Below are positions 22,486-33,432 of a stretch of 64,000 nt of DNA, piece after piece. A model generated the notes under the pieces. That model was given only the letters and a program-made list of their open reading frames with translations. It ran no database searches and had not been told where the DNA came from. The first letter of the stretch is position 1. Every line of letters begins with the position of its first letter. This DNA is from Phytomonas francai (Eukaryota; Euglenozoa; Kinetoplastea; Trypanosomatida; Trypanosomatidae), in the NCBI GenBank assembly GCA_001766655.1, contig MJCC01000004.1, positions 1,196,658-1,260,657 of the forward strand, given 5' to 3'. Both the position numbers and the translations under genes were made by a program.

Positions 22486-23452
22486 TCACAAAACCATTGG
22501 CTCCCAGCCAACTTCCTCCAAGGTAGTCCGTAATACCATTCTTTCCATAAACCTCAACAACTTGCCACCCTCACCTTGATTACACTCCCTTCGGCGTTCG
22601 TTGAGAAATTTATGGAAACAATCCTCGGCCAATGCGCACAGACACCATGCATGAAAGTCCTCAGCGCCCAAGATAAAGCCCGACCAGCTGTCCACAGAAA
22701 GCACCTCTGAAGCCATTGCATCCTTAGACTCCCCATCGGAGCCTGCTAAAAGAACCCCCAGCAGCTGAGCCAAAGAAACCATCTTCTCTAGGCTCCCGCG
22801 TGGCGTCTTGCACTGCAAACGGCATGTCTTCCAGACAAGAAGCCCGTCCAACGGCTGAAGCTGAGCGATGTCTTGTAGGTCTGCACTCGTCAACGGTCGC
22901 CCCGAGTGGGGAATACGCGGCATCGCCAGCGGCATACGCGTCGCAAGAGACCACGGCAGGTTGTCCTCAGCCTTGGGATGCGTGAACGCACAGAGGTCAA
23001 TCGCCAGGGTTCCAGGGGCCGCATCACCGCCTGTAAACAGGGAAAGCCCCTCCCTGACGCTGGGATAGCCTGCCAAAAGGCTACTTTCTCGCGCCGTCTA
23101 TAAGCATCCCCATGTGTGTGGACGGCTGAAGCCCTATCAAAAGGGGCTTCAGGATGCACATACGCGCGAACCTCAGGAGAGGGTTCGAACGCATCGGGTG
23201 CATTAAGAGGACCTGCACAACTCCCTCGATCGTACTCGATGCCTGGGTTGTAGCGAGGAAAGGGTCTCCTTTGCAGGGTTCACACGGACTATGTGAGGAG
23301 TTAGCGTGAGCTCCACCGCTAGTAGAGTTATCGCTGTCCTAAAAATTGCACTCGACAATGTCACCCAAGACAACCGCCCCCAATTCTATTCGCTTCATCG
23401 ATAGTGCTACTTCTGCATGGCAGGCCTTACTAGTGTAAATTGGATTGGTCAT
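22486..23452 (-). pseudogene. Hypothetical gene broken by UAG and a frameshift
   Basis: The minus strand reads well from an ATG at 23452 (MTNPIYTSKACHAEVALSMK) to a TGA at 22486, but with two lesions. TAG is codon 38 (23339-23341, after IVECNF). The frame then runs on through DSDNSTSGGAHANSSHSP and VVQVLLMHPMRSNPLLRFAR. Near 23085-23100 the coding sense moves by one base into the frame reading ESSLLAGYPSVREGLSLFTG and on to EEVGWEPMVL. Composition is coding-like throughout, which argues for one gene of about 320 codons. It could be a recent pseudogene, a draft-assembly error, or a gene with small introns (ttttag and tttacag occur at suggestive places in the sense strand). The product is not recognised; it contains CEPC and a Cys-rich helix AWCLCALAEDC. 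Confidence 0.6.
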
Positions 23453-24301
23453 CCAAAAAGGGAAAAATTGTCAATCATTGATATTGAGGGGAAAGTTTGA
23501 GATGGGAAAAAAAAAAATGGTAATTATAAATAAAACATAATAAATTTGCACGTTGCGTGTGTATTAAGCGCTGACAATACGTTATATATCCATAAAAGGA
23601 CGTGTGTCAAATATTATTCAAAGTAATTGTTTTCCTCTGATACTAGTCGAGCAATTTAATTTTTGGGGGCGTCATAATATCTCACAAAGTGTAACCCGCT
23701 TTGGAGTGATCACAACTTTCGTAGATACATCTGACTAAAAAATATATAAATTTAAGCTAGAAGAGAAACTTGGTTCCCTAGCACCATGTCTTTCGAACCC
23801 GCTCCCGAACTACTTGACAAAATCACCACCCTGATTATTCTAACACGAAAAAAATAGTTTCCGGCAATTAGCCTTTTCTCAGCTTCTACTCAACTCAAGG
23901 ATAATGATTCCCTAAACCCACGATGGGGAGAAAGACTCCAACGTCGATTTAAGTTTGTATATCTCAAAAAAAAAAAAAAGGAATAAAGGTGGAGCCAAAA
24001 AATGGTATACACACATTTTTGTCATCTATTGCCAAGGTACTTGGGATCTTATTTCTTATAGAACGGAAAATAAAATATATATGCATATACATTTTTTCGT
24101 AAAGTGGTAGTATGGGAGACCATTAAAAAAGAAAGAAGAAAACGAAGCAACCGGAATTCCTAGCACAGTGACAGGACTGTGACAATGCGGGGACGTCGAG
24201 ATATGACCGGCCTATTTGCCATTCAACGTCTAGTATCCAGTTGCAAACCCATGTGTGCTGAAAGCACAACCCATAACCCCCCCCCCCCCCCTCCCCCTGT
24301 G
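23453..24301. other. AT-rich intergenic region, no gene seen
   Basis: This is about 850 AT-rich bases with A runs near 23966-23980. A run of about 14 C near 24278-24291 lies immediately downstream of the TAG of the gene at 24302-27010. I see no RNA gene or reading frame of note. Confidence 0.55.
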
Positions 24302-27010
24302 CTACACCGCGTCCTCGTTGCTCGCGGGGGCGGCCTCGCGCCAGTCCCAGGTGTAGCGGCCGCGCTCGATGTAGCGCCGCGGGGCGCGCGTGGGCCGCAG
24401 CTGCAGGGCCCCCACCCCACCCCCCAACGAGACACGCTCGCCGCGGGAGATGACGCGGATGCGGAGGACCGGCGCGGCGGCGAGGGGGGGGAGGGGCGTC
24501 GGGAATCGGGGCGTCCGTGCGGGGCTGTCAGGGGGGGCCGGGCGCGGCGAGGGGACGGCCACGCCGCGGGCACTCCGCGGAGGAGCGGCACCGCAACACG
24601 GCGAGGCCCCCGCGATCGCGGAGGGGACGGGGGAGTTCGAGGGGCCGACGCCCTCCGACGTCTCCGTTAGACAGCTTTCGATCCTCGGGGTGTCGGAAGA
24701 GCGCACGCTGCAAATCATCTCGCGGGAATACTTCTGCAACGAGGAAAAAAACGTTTTGTGTGCCGGCAGCAGCAGGTCTGAGGCGGATCCTGAAGTAGGC
24801 TGAGTCCCCCAAAGGGGACTCTTGGAAAAGTTAGCGGAGCTGAGTGCGAAGGTGGAGGTGGTGGTGGATTGCCCAGAGACGGAATTTAAGCTAAAAGAAT
24901 CCAGGGGCAAAAATAATGGGAGCTTCTTTTTGTGCTGTTTGGCGAAATTGGGAACGGTGCCGTGGTAGTACGTCGTCCCATTGTATTCGAAGCGGTATAC
25001 ATAAAAGTTGCGCATCGATTCGTGCACAAGCTTATAGCGTCCAGGGTTGGCCTCCATTATGGCCGCCTGCTCAGGCGTCGGTGGCGGGACCGGGAGCACG
25101 AGGCCGCCTTCCCACTTCGGCTCCTCCTCGACGGGCACGAGGCGGGTCACCCAGCCGGGGTCCTGCGGATCGGACTCCCGCGCCCGTTTGCAGTGCGGCC
25201 GCATCGCCACGAGCACGACGGCCTCGATCGGGATGGAGGGATCCGCAAACCAGACCTGCCCCGCCGCGTCGAAGCGGAGGACGTCGCCCTTGTCAAACCC
25301 GGGCAGAGCGTCGCTGCCCATGACGTACACATCCTTGGGGTCGATTAACGTGAGCGGGCTCGGGGACTGCGGGGGGTGGGCACGGTCGACGAGGCCACGG
25401 TATCGCCAGTACCCATCCCCCTGGTTCGTAAGCTGCTGGGCAGGGCACTCGAGGAGAACCTCGGGGCGCTCCGCCAGCGACCAACAGAGCCGCGAGCCGA
25501 GGGTATCGGAGATGCGGGTGTGGAGCATCTGGTCCGGCGTGATCCACGTCTCCATCACATCCAACCCCACGTGCTTCCCACCAGGGCCATCAGGCGCGCC
25601 CGAAGCCGACGGCTTAAGCATGCCGAGATGGCACCAGCGCCGCTTCATTTCGTAGAGAAAAGAAAGAAAAGGGATGTTTGTGAGAAAACCGGAGAAGCTA
25701 AACGTCTCCATCGGGGGCAGGAAGCGTGGAAGGGAAAAAAAGGATGCCGGGAGCCCCTCCTTCCCGAGTGCCGACGTCGAACTGTGGAGGGGGCTCGAAA
25801 GATCGTAGCACCGCTCAATCACTCCTGCCTGAATCATCTGAAAGTAGTACGTGGACGAGGCCGCATACGTGGCGTGTGAAAGCTTCTGCTCTCCAGCAGA
25901 CTTGGTGAGAAAAATCACTCCAGCCAAAGGAGCGAGCGCAGAGGGCGGCCGCATCAGGAGCACCTCCTCTTTCCCTTTCCCTACCCCGCTAACAGCTTCC
26001 ATCTCAATTTCGGAGTCTCCCAGGGGCTGCTCCGAACCCGACGTGGTGCTCTGCTGAGGTGTCGATAACGAATGGCTTTTGCACTGACTGTTTGCGCAGG
26101 AGGAGAGTTGGGGTGTCACCGGCATTGGTACTGGTGATCCCAGACTCATAAAAAGGTTTCCCAGATGCGCGACGTGTGCCTCTTCTTGAACAGGTACAAA
26201 GCCAAAGCAGCCGACAATGTTGATAACGCGACCGCTCAGGTTCATTTTGGCCCCATCGATGGAATAGGCGTTATATGACTCACCAAATACCTGCTCGTTT
26301 GCGCTGAAACTATGCAAGGTCTTCCCACTAACATCGCTGGTTTCTACTTTATGAGCCTTGAGGAGAAAGGCAATGGCGCACATCACTGGCAGCACCTTCC
26401 GCGTTCTCCTCCTAAATTCTCCACAGGTTTCGCACGAGGCATCCCTCTCTCTCTCAGACGCTATTCTCATCTCCTCATCGGTATCGAAAAGGATCTCCTC
26501 GATGGAATCAACCACATAGCGATATAAAGTCTCACGCGAAACGTATGAGTCCACACACTCCCTCCCGGCCGCTGGCCCCTCCATAGCACTCGGAAATCGA
26601 CCAATCTGGGGGATTGTCTCGTTTAATCCTTTCTCCGCATCCTCACCGAGCGTATCACTACCACCTTTCCTGTTCATAAAAGTGTCCTGCATCCTGCAGA
26701 GCGGCACGCATAACGGTGCGCGTGGCTCTTTCTCAAAATCTCCCACCCCCCCGTCGTCCACCTCGGGATGCGGGTCGGCGTAGTTCGGGATACGGCTGGG
26801 GTCACGGGAGTTGCAGGGGTGCCGGAGGTAGTAGTTCACCGTGGCATCACTGCAGGCTTTGTGAAACTGCACAAATAATGGACACTCCGGGCTCGGGAAG
26901 AACTCCCGCGTGAGGGGAATCATCACAATATCCTGACTTTTGCCGTAAGCATGCGGAGGCGGGACAAAGAGCCCACGACGATGTGTTACACGACTAGGCG
27001 CTGCACCCAT
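24302..27010 (-). CDS. MGAAPS-family protein, paralog 1 (putative N-myristoylated)
   Basis: I place the start at the ATG at 27010 (MGAAPSRVTHRRGLFVPPPH). The frame stays open upstream only through a CA repeat whose translation (CVCVCV) is meaningless. The stop is TAG at 24302, giving 902 residues. MGAAPS fits the N-myristoylation pattern MGxxx[S/T], which suggests membrane anchoring. The first 70 residues (REFFPSPECPLFVQFHKACS) align with the gene at 31051-33432. So do TNIPFLSFLYEMKRRW in the middle and the C-terminal DPSIPIEAVVL, CKRARESDPQDPGW and FYVYRFEYNGTTYYHGTVPN. I do not recognise the domain. The last 150 residues are Pro/Ser/Arg-rich and low-complexity. Together with its neighbour it is a local tandem duplicate. 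Confidence 0.85.
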   Translation of the reverse strand: MGAAPSRVTHRRGLFVPPPHAYGKSQDIVMIPLTREFFPSPECPLFVQFHKACSDATVNYYLRHPCNSRDPSRIPNYADPHPEVDDGGVGDFEKEPRAPLCVPLCRMQDTFMNRKGGSDTLGEDAEKGLNETIPQIGRFPSAMEGPAAGRECVDSYVSRETLYRYVVDSIEEILFDTDEEMRIASERERDASCETCGEFRRRTRKVLPVMCAIAFLLKAHKVETSDVSGKTLHSFSANEQVFGESYNAYSIDGAKMNLSGRVINIVGCFGFVPVQEEAHVAHLGNLFMSLGSPVPMPVTPQLSSCANSQCKSHSLSTPQQSTTSGSEQPLGDSEIEMEAVSGVGKGKEEVLLMRPPSALAPLAGVIFLTKSAGEQKLSHATYAASSTYYFQMIQAGVIERCYDLSSPLHSSTSALGKEGLPASFFSLPRFLPPMETFSFSGFLTNIPFLSFLYEMKRRWCHLGMLKPSASGAPDGPGGKHVGLDVMETWITPDQMLHTRISDTLGSRLCWSLAERPEVLLECPAQQLTNQGDGYWRYRGLVDRAHPPQSPSPLTLIDPKDVYVMGSDALPGFDKGDVLRFDAAGQVWFADPSIPIEAVVLVAMRPHCKRARESDPQDPGWVTRLVPVEEEPKWEGGLVLPVPPPTPEQAAIMEANPGRYKLVHESMRNFYVYRFEYNGTTYYHGTVPNFAKQHKKKLPLFLPLDSFSLNSVSGQSTTTSTFALSSANFSKSPLWGTQPTSGSASDLLLPAHKTFFSSLQKYSREMICSVRSSDTPRIESCLTETSEGVGPSNSPVPSAIAGASPCCGAAPPRSARGVAVPSPRPAPPDSPARTPRFPTPLPPLAAAPVLRIRVISRGERVSLGGGVGALQLRPTRAPRRYIERGRYTWDWREAAPASNEDAV

Positions 27011-27028
27011 AGATTTAATACACACACA

Positions 27029-27073
<45 letters not shown>

Positions 27074-29352
27074 GCGCGATATTAAAACTCAAAAAAAGCG
27101 TGATTGGATAAAATGTACAGAAGTAGTGTTATATTATACCGATGACTTCAATATAATGAGAATAGTAATCAATGTTAATATAAATAGATTTATATATGTA
27201 TATATGTATATTTTTAAAAAAAAGTCAAAATAGAATACTATTGAACTATAATAACAGGAATACCACTTCAATCAGATATGATATCACCCTATTAAACGAA
27301 ATAAACTAAAAACAGCCTTGGCCTTTTTTAATTCAAACAAAGAGCTGAGGGAAAAATCTTTCAAATGATATTAACTACTTACATTGCATAAACAAATAAA
27401 ATCAGATTCAATGTGGAAATGAATTACTTGAAAATAAAACTTACAGAAATCAATCAAAATACACATATTAATTCTTTATATTTTAAAAACTAGCACAATA
27501 AGATAACTGTTTTTTGCATAACGGGTCCAAGTTAATGAGACCCAGCAAAGGGGGGCGGGGGAAGCGAAAGCATCCTCAGCCTTGGGCTTAAGGAGTGCAC
27601 ACGTTGAATACTGCAGCAAAGCGTCAAGTTGATAATATTCATAAAAACTGAGCAAAGCATACTCTAGCATTCCTATTCAGACAAATAAAATAATAATATG
27701 TCTTTTTGTCCTAAAATCATGCTGATCTTACAATCCTCTCCCGTCCATGAACATATGCATGACTCTATCTCTCTTTGGCTTTAAGCATCCAAAACCAAAG
27801 CTGTACCTAATGTGCGCATCAAGAAGGTCGCATACATAAGCAATTTATAACGTGAGATATGTAAGAAAAATATGCTTCTGAATAAGGAGCCTTTCCATTA
27901 ATACAACACCTCAACAATGATGAAGACAACCGTTAAAGCAGCATCTAAAAGCCCTCGTAGTCACAGACTGCTGTTAACAAAGACCAGGGGAACATTTGTC
28001 GCCATCGATTTGGTGGAGTGTAAAATTACACCTCAGCAAACAGATGGCCTCTTCTCTTAGAAAGCATCATGGGTCTGAAATGGTTATGTTTCAGCTGTTG
28101 TAGCGATATATGTATAGATATAGATAGAAATATAATTTCAAAACAGTAAGATCCTATTGAAAATCGATAGCTACCACTTAAACGTACACTGTCAGGAAGG
28201 GGCGCCCTAATCCCTGTCAGTTCTTACGCAACCCAACTCAGGGGCATCTGTAACAGGAAGGTAACGGGAAAAAAAACGATAGTTTGGAAAGTCGAAGATT
28301 CTCTCCTCCCTGATTAAAATATAAAGAATGAGATAAACCACTCTAAGATATGAGGATTCTTGTTTCTGAAAGTGGATAGAAGAAATATATATATCAATGC
28401 ACTACTAAAGGTGGAAAGTACGTCAGATTTCCGTACATGTCTATTCTTTCAGTGCACCTTGGGGCCATCAAATACCCTAATTATTGATATCACCTTCTAA
28501 CATAGAAAACAATATAGTAATGTTGATTATATAAAAATAATATAACGAGAATAATTTCGAATAGACCATAAAATATATTGTTTTCGTTGGCTTTACTTTC
28601 TGAAATGTCTTACTCAAATTTGAACATAATTTAGTTACAGGATACAAAAGAAAATTAAAAATGGTATACAACACATCAGAGTAAACTAAGTAGATGAAGA
28701 TATCCGTCTGTGCTTATATAAGTAGGAAAATAAGGATTAATGAAAAAATGGGAAAAATTGTACCAATACCAATAGTTTCCAATTAATTTTAGGCTCTTGA
28801 TTTTCCCATTTTCCAGGTTAGATTGTGCGTATATGTATATATTTATTTATTTATTTAGTATAATGAAGAAAGTGTTAAAACGGCATGAATAATGTCATTA
28901 GCAATACGAAAAAATTCCAAGGTGCTTAACTCCTTCAAATGTACGTGATGTTTATGTTAGCTGTATGCTCACACATGCAATGTAAAGTTCATAAATCATT
29001 ATAATATGGAGCTATATATTTTAATTGGAATTCGATAATCCTTTGGCATTTTCCTTTTGTCGTTAGCGGTCATGCCTTCTATTTTTATACCCTCTCTTTT
29101 TTCCCGCATTATATAATTTATCGTTGCAACATATAATAAGACTAAACGGTTTAACTAAGCAGCATGCTCTTTTTCAGAAAAAATTGCATCAATTTTTTAA
29201 AAAAAAGATGCAGAAAGGTGTTCATATAATATAGAGAGAGGGGAAGAAATAAAAGAGGAAAGAAAGGAAAATGCATCGAACTGTAAATGTGAGAGGAAAA
29301 ATGTTGACGAAAAGATTAATGCTATCGTGGAAAGTTTTGTTCCTTTCTTATT
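27011..29352. other. AT-rich intergenic region, no gene assigned
   Basis: A long CA tract at 27020-27070 abuts the ATG of the gene at 24302-27010 (TG in the sense strand). The rest is AT-rich. GC-richer islands at 27530-27610, 27900-28090 and 28190-28265 stand out from the background and could hold small RNAs, but I find no recognised signature. Confidence 0.5.
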
Positions 29353-29638
29353 GTGCATATGACCGAAACTTCACGACAGCAGATAACTAGTCCCCAGTTC
29401 CCCCAAAGAACTCAGTAAACGAGTTTTGGGGCTGGATACGCGTTAACTGTGTTCAGTCCGAGTTTGACCTTCGCTCGAGTAGCCTTAACAAAGGCCCTGC
29501 CAAATAGCCTACCGGTATTAGCATCTAAGGCTGCAAGTCGCCGCCGGCGAGGGCGGGAGGACGTGCAGGCACTTAGCTTTACCCTCGTCAGGTTACTAAT
29601 CCGCGGCGCCACGCAGAGGTGGCCGGGATATACCGCGG
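29353..29638 (-). ncRNA. Candidate structured RNA, inverted copy 1
   Basis: This 286-bp GC-rich island in an AT-rich spacer is, by eye, perfectly repeated in inverted orientation at 30708-30993, with sequence identity ending sharply at both edges. It can form many stem-loops. Among them are ccccaaa/tttgggg closed over actc/gagt, gcctt/aaggc around tgtt, cgag/ctcg, and a GC-rich ccgcgg-closed hairpin. Both strands are open over roughly 65-85 codons, so a small protein cannot be excluded, but fold, composition and perfect duplication favour RNA. The strand is a choice, made to match copy 2 read on plus; the transcribed strand is unknown. SRP RNA has about this length, but I could not find its helix-8 motif. 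Identity unresolved. Confidence 0.5.
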
Positions 29639-30707
29639 GTCGTGAAAAATCCTTGACCTCCACACGATATAGTAACTTTGGAAACAAAGCTGAACAACAA
29701 TGATGAACAGAATATATAAAATAATAATAAGGAAAACTCTTTTTATTATTTTGTAAATAGCATTCTTACTTTCTCTTAAATACTAAGTTTAAGCATTGGT
29801 AAAAGGAGAATAAAGAGATGAATCATTTTCTTGTTTGGGGGCCCATTAACTAGCCATAGTGATTAATTGAAAATATCGCATAATAAAACAAAATGTATCG
29901 ATATTTTCTTAAATCTTTAAGCTAAATTTCATTGTGCTCGCTGTCAAAAAAAAATATTTTCTCATTATTATGCATGTTTAGGCTTAAATGGGGGAAAAGA
30001 AACAAATAAATGCTAATGTAAACCTTGCTACTCTCGTATCCGTTTGAAAAAAAAAAAAAGCTTTATTATTTTTTATTTGAGGAGAGGGAGGAGTTAAAAA
30101 GTAGAAACAAGAATACTACTTAAATTTTCATTCTCAACTTTCAAACTATAAATATACCATTTAAAAAAAAAAAGGAAATTGTTAATTAAATACATGTTTA
30201 ATAGGTGGTAGTGGAAAAAATGTAATCGTACAACGAAGCAATTGTAATAAAATGAGAAACGTAAAGACGGAAGAAAAACATTAAGAGAGGAAGCTGAATC
30301 GAATATAATGTTTGAATAGTAAATAGACCTTTGAATTAACAGCATTTTGGCTACAGTTAGAGCATCAAGAGGTTTTTTAATAATATTTATGAAATGAAAA
30401 AAGGTGATGTATAATTGATATCAAGAATAAAAACAATGCTACTATTTTTTCTTATCTATAAAGTATAAATGACATGGTAGAAGAACATCACTGTCCGATA
30501 TTAAAAATACAATTGATAATGAACAAAAAAGGACTTAGCAGTAGACTAAGTAGAAATTTAAAAACTCTATGATTTTAGCATGGATTTGGGTAATCGCATG
30601 ATAAGAAAGGGAAAAAAAATCCTGTGGAATAATTCGTAAGAACATCAATCTATGAATTAAAAATAATACACGTGAGAATAGATAATATTCGCATGCTTTT
30701 AAAAATA
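29639..30707. other. AT-rich spacer between the inverted copies
   Basis: This is a 1069-bp AT-rich loop separating the two 286-bp arms. It has A/T homopolymers and no plausible reading frame. It differs completely in composition from the arms. Confidence 0.6.
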
Positions 30708-30993
30708 CCGCGGTATATCCCGGCCACCTCTGCGTGGCGCCGCGGATTAGTAACCTGACGAGGGTAAAGCTAAGTGCCTGCACGTCCTCCCGCCCTCGCC
30801 GGCGGCGACTTGCAGCCTTAGATGCTAATACCGGTAGGCTATTTGGCAGGGCCTTTGTTAAGGCTACTCGAGCGAAGGTCAAACTCGGACTGAACACAGT
30901 TAACGCGTATCCAGCCCCAAAACTCGTTTACTGAGTTCTTTGGGGGAACTGGGGACTAGTTATCTGCTGTCGTGAAGTTTCGGTCATATGCAC
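30708..30993 (+). ncRNA. Candidate structured RNA, inverted copy 2
   Basis: This is the second arm of the inverted pair, 286 bp, with no difference from copy 1 that I can find. It starts at ccgcgg and ends at catatgcac. Just outside the catatgcac end both copies keep a loosely similar pyrimidine-rich flank (ttcctttcttatt for copy 1, ttttccctccttata for copy 2, read towards the arm), which may be a shared promoter or the decayed edge of the duplication. No common T-run terminator is present at either end. The gene at 31051-33432 ends only 57 bases away, so this copy could also overlap that gene's 3' UTR. Confidence 0.5.
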
Positions 30994-31050
30994 TATAAGG
31001 AGGGAAAATGTAGGGATTCAAAGAAACCCATTTCTAAAAGCTAAAAAAGA

Positions 31051-33432
31051 TTACGTTACCATCCCCTTCGAGCATCTCAAAAGAGGAGTCAGCGCACATA
31101 GAGTTACGTCGGGGCTCCTGCTACGGGGGGGAGCGGGGGGCTCAGGACAGGTCCCTGTCACACTCAACTCCGATCGTTCGGATGCGTCCCAAATGGAAAA
31201 GGAAAAAGGGGAAAAAGGGTTGGCCGTCATGGGAAGGGAGGGCGAGCGGGGGGACCCCTCACGCCCGGAGCCGATCACCCCTTCCGGCTGCGTCCGGTTG
31301 TGGGGCTCGAAAGACGGGGAGAGTCCAGGGGCGTCGGAGGAGGAGAAAACGGGAGGTCGTGCGGGGCCCCCCACCTTAGGACAAAGGGGCGTGTAGAGGG
31401 AATTATGCACGGTCGACAACGGCGGACCCTCCTGCAAGGGCACGGTGACAGGGCTCGGGAGGAGCGACGGGAGGAAACAGAGGTAGGGAGCCGGCACGGG
31501 GTGCGGCGGCTGTACACAGATTGAAGAGGGAGACAGCCGCGGGGGGCCGTAGCTGCGCAACGGGGTGCTGTAGTTGTGCGACGGGGTGCTGTAGTTGGTG
31601 CTATCCCCGACGCTGTTGGCGCCCGTCCGCTCCGTCAGCCCGGCGGTGTGGCAGCTGATGTGGCTCGCCACCGAGGCCTTCGCGGTCGACGCGCTCTGCT
31701 TCGGGTTCGCGAACTTGGGGACAGTGCCGTGGAAGAGCACCTCCGGACCGCGGTGGAAGCGCCAAATGTAGAAGGAGTCCTGGTGGACAGGCTGCTGGGT
31801 CTCGGGGTCGAGAACTCAGTTCGGGTCGTCCGGCGCGGCCTCGCGCGCGCGCTTGCACTCGTCGCACACCTGCGAAAGCAGGATGGACTCCATGAAGATG
31901 CTGGGGTTGACCTTCCAGATGCCCGCGCGGCGGGGCGCCATCGGCGGCGTTCCCCCCTCCCCGTCGCACAGGGCGTCCCCTCCCTCCACCTGGGTTGTCA
32001 AGTCCGCACTGACATCTTCCACATGGGCAGGGGTAAACGAGGGGACATCCCCGCGGTTGGCCTTAAAGATCTGAAGAACCTTGACAGGATGGACGGCTTC
32101 TGAGTCCTGACGGATTGGCGTCGTCGCCACCTCCCCCTTCGCGTTGGGAGAAGTGAATGGGTTCTCCTCATTTGGGTCGCCCCATGCGAGCACGCCCTCG
32201 GTGCCCGCATTTTCCTGGATCGTGGTGGCGATGAGAGAGACCCCTTTAGTAAGCAAGGCCGAGCTCGCGCCGCTGGCGTCCTCGATCGGCGCCACCACCT
32301 GAATCACGCTGTCGGTGCACACCACATACATTGCATTCGGCGTACTGCACTCAGCGACGATGGTAGCCCGGTTCTCGACAATGTACCCCTTCAAATCGTA
32401 CGTGACTTTGTTATTCATCAAAGCGGCATAGTTGAGGGTGAGAGCATCCTCGGCCTCAGCCAAGGCCCCGTTCTCCTTACAGATGTCCGCCAAACTGCTG
32501 AACGAGCCTACTTCGGGGAGGCTGGCGACGACTAGCTTCTTGCGGGGATCCCCCCTTCCCCTTTTCTTTTTCCAACCCCCGCTGTGTTTTGATATGTTAT
32601 GCTTGTTAATCATGAAGTATTTGGATAATGCATCAAAGATAGCGCGCATCGAGTCGGCGCTCGCAGAGACGTGCAGGCACACGGAGTCAACCCACATCGA
32701 CAGCGCGGTCGAGGCCCCCCACGAGGAATGCGTACGTTCGCGCAGCTCACGGAAGAAGCACAAAAACGGTATGTTTGTCTTCAACGTTACCATCGTAGTC
32801 GGCAAAAATGGAACCTCCCGCAGACCTATGTGCTCAAGGCATTGACTTTGGTAAACATAGGCTGCGATGAGCTGGACCCAAACCAAGTTTCGATCCCCAG
32901 CGAACTTTGCGATGAATATCTGGTAGCGGAACACGTCACTTTCACAGAGGACGATCGGCGTCGTGGAGGGCTCGCAAAGCGCGTCGCCGACGGCTCCAAT
33001 GACACGAATTTGCATGTTCTCCTGTTTTGATAGCCGCACACAGCCCTCTGGGCCGTTGCCCTCGTACAAGAAACCCACTGCGCACGGCGTCGGTCGTACA
33101 CGGTAGCCTCTCCCAGCCTCCACTTCCTCCCTCAGGGCCTGATTTGTGGGGTAGAAGCTGGAGGAACTCACCGCCATGTATCGCGCGTAGAGCTCCTGAA
33201 TCGTAAACGCGATGGGGGGAATCCGATCCCACAAAAGGCTTCCTCCTTCGCGTCGGTTGTAATACCGCACCGAGGAATCCATGTAGGCTTCGTACAGCTG
33301 AAGGAAAAGGGGGGATTGCGGACTCGGGAAGAACTCCTGTGTGAAGGGAAGAAGCGCGAGCTGACGGGAGCCCTTGCCCATAGGACAAAAAGGCGCCGTC
33401 TTCAGCGTCTCCGCACTTGGTGCAGCCCCCAT
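31051..33432 (-). pseudogene. MGAAPS-family protein, paralog 2, with in-frame UGA
   Basis: ATG is at 33432 (MGAAPSAETLKTAPFCPMGK), with the same N-myristoylation-type start as the gene at 24302-27010. Similar segments include TQEFFPSPQSPLFLQLYEAY and LKTNIPFLCFFRELRERT. At codon 539 (31816-31818) the frame meets TGA directly after CKRAREAAPDDPN. The same frame then continues for 255 codons (VLDPETQQPVHQDSFYIWRF, then FHGTVPKFANPKQ) to TAA at 31051. Paralog 1 has Trp at the matching place (DPQDPGW), so this is a TGG-to-TGA change. It may be a nonsense allele, an assembly error or readthrough. The 3' part is Pro/Ser-rich. The coding quality on both sides of the stop is good, so any inactivation must be recent. 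Function unknown. Confidence 0.75.

Noticed and set aside
23175..23200. tRNA-like ggttcgaac motif
   Set aside because: It has no matching acceptor stem or A box and falls within the broken coding region.
27900..28080. Possible C/D box small RNA (atgatga ... ctga)
   Set aside because: The boxes are about 160 bases apart and no terminal stem brings them together.
29353..30993. Inverted repeats as ends of a transposon
   Set aside because: The 1069-bp interior encodes nothing, no target-site duplication is visible, and the arms are far longer and more structured than typical terminal repeats.
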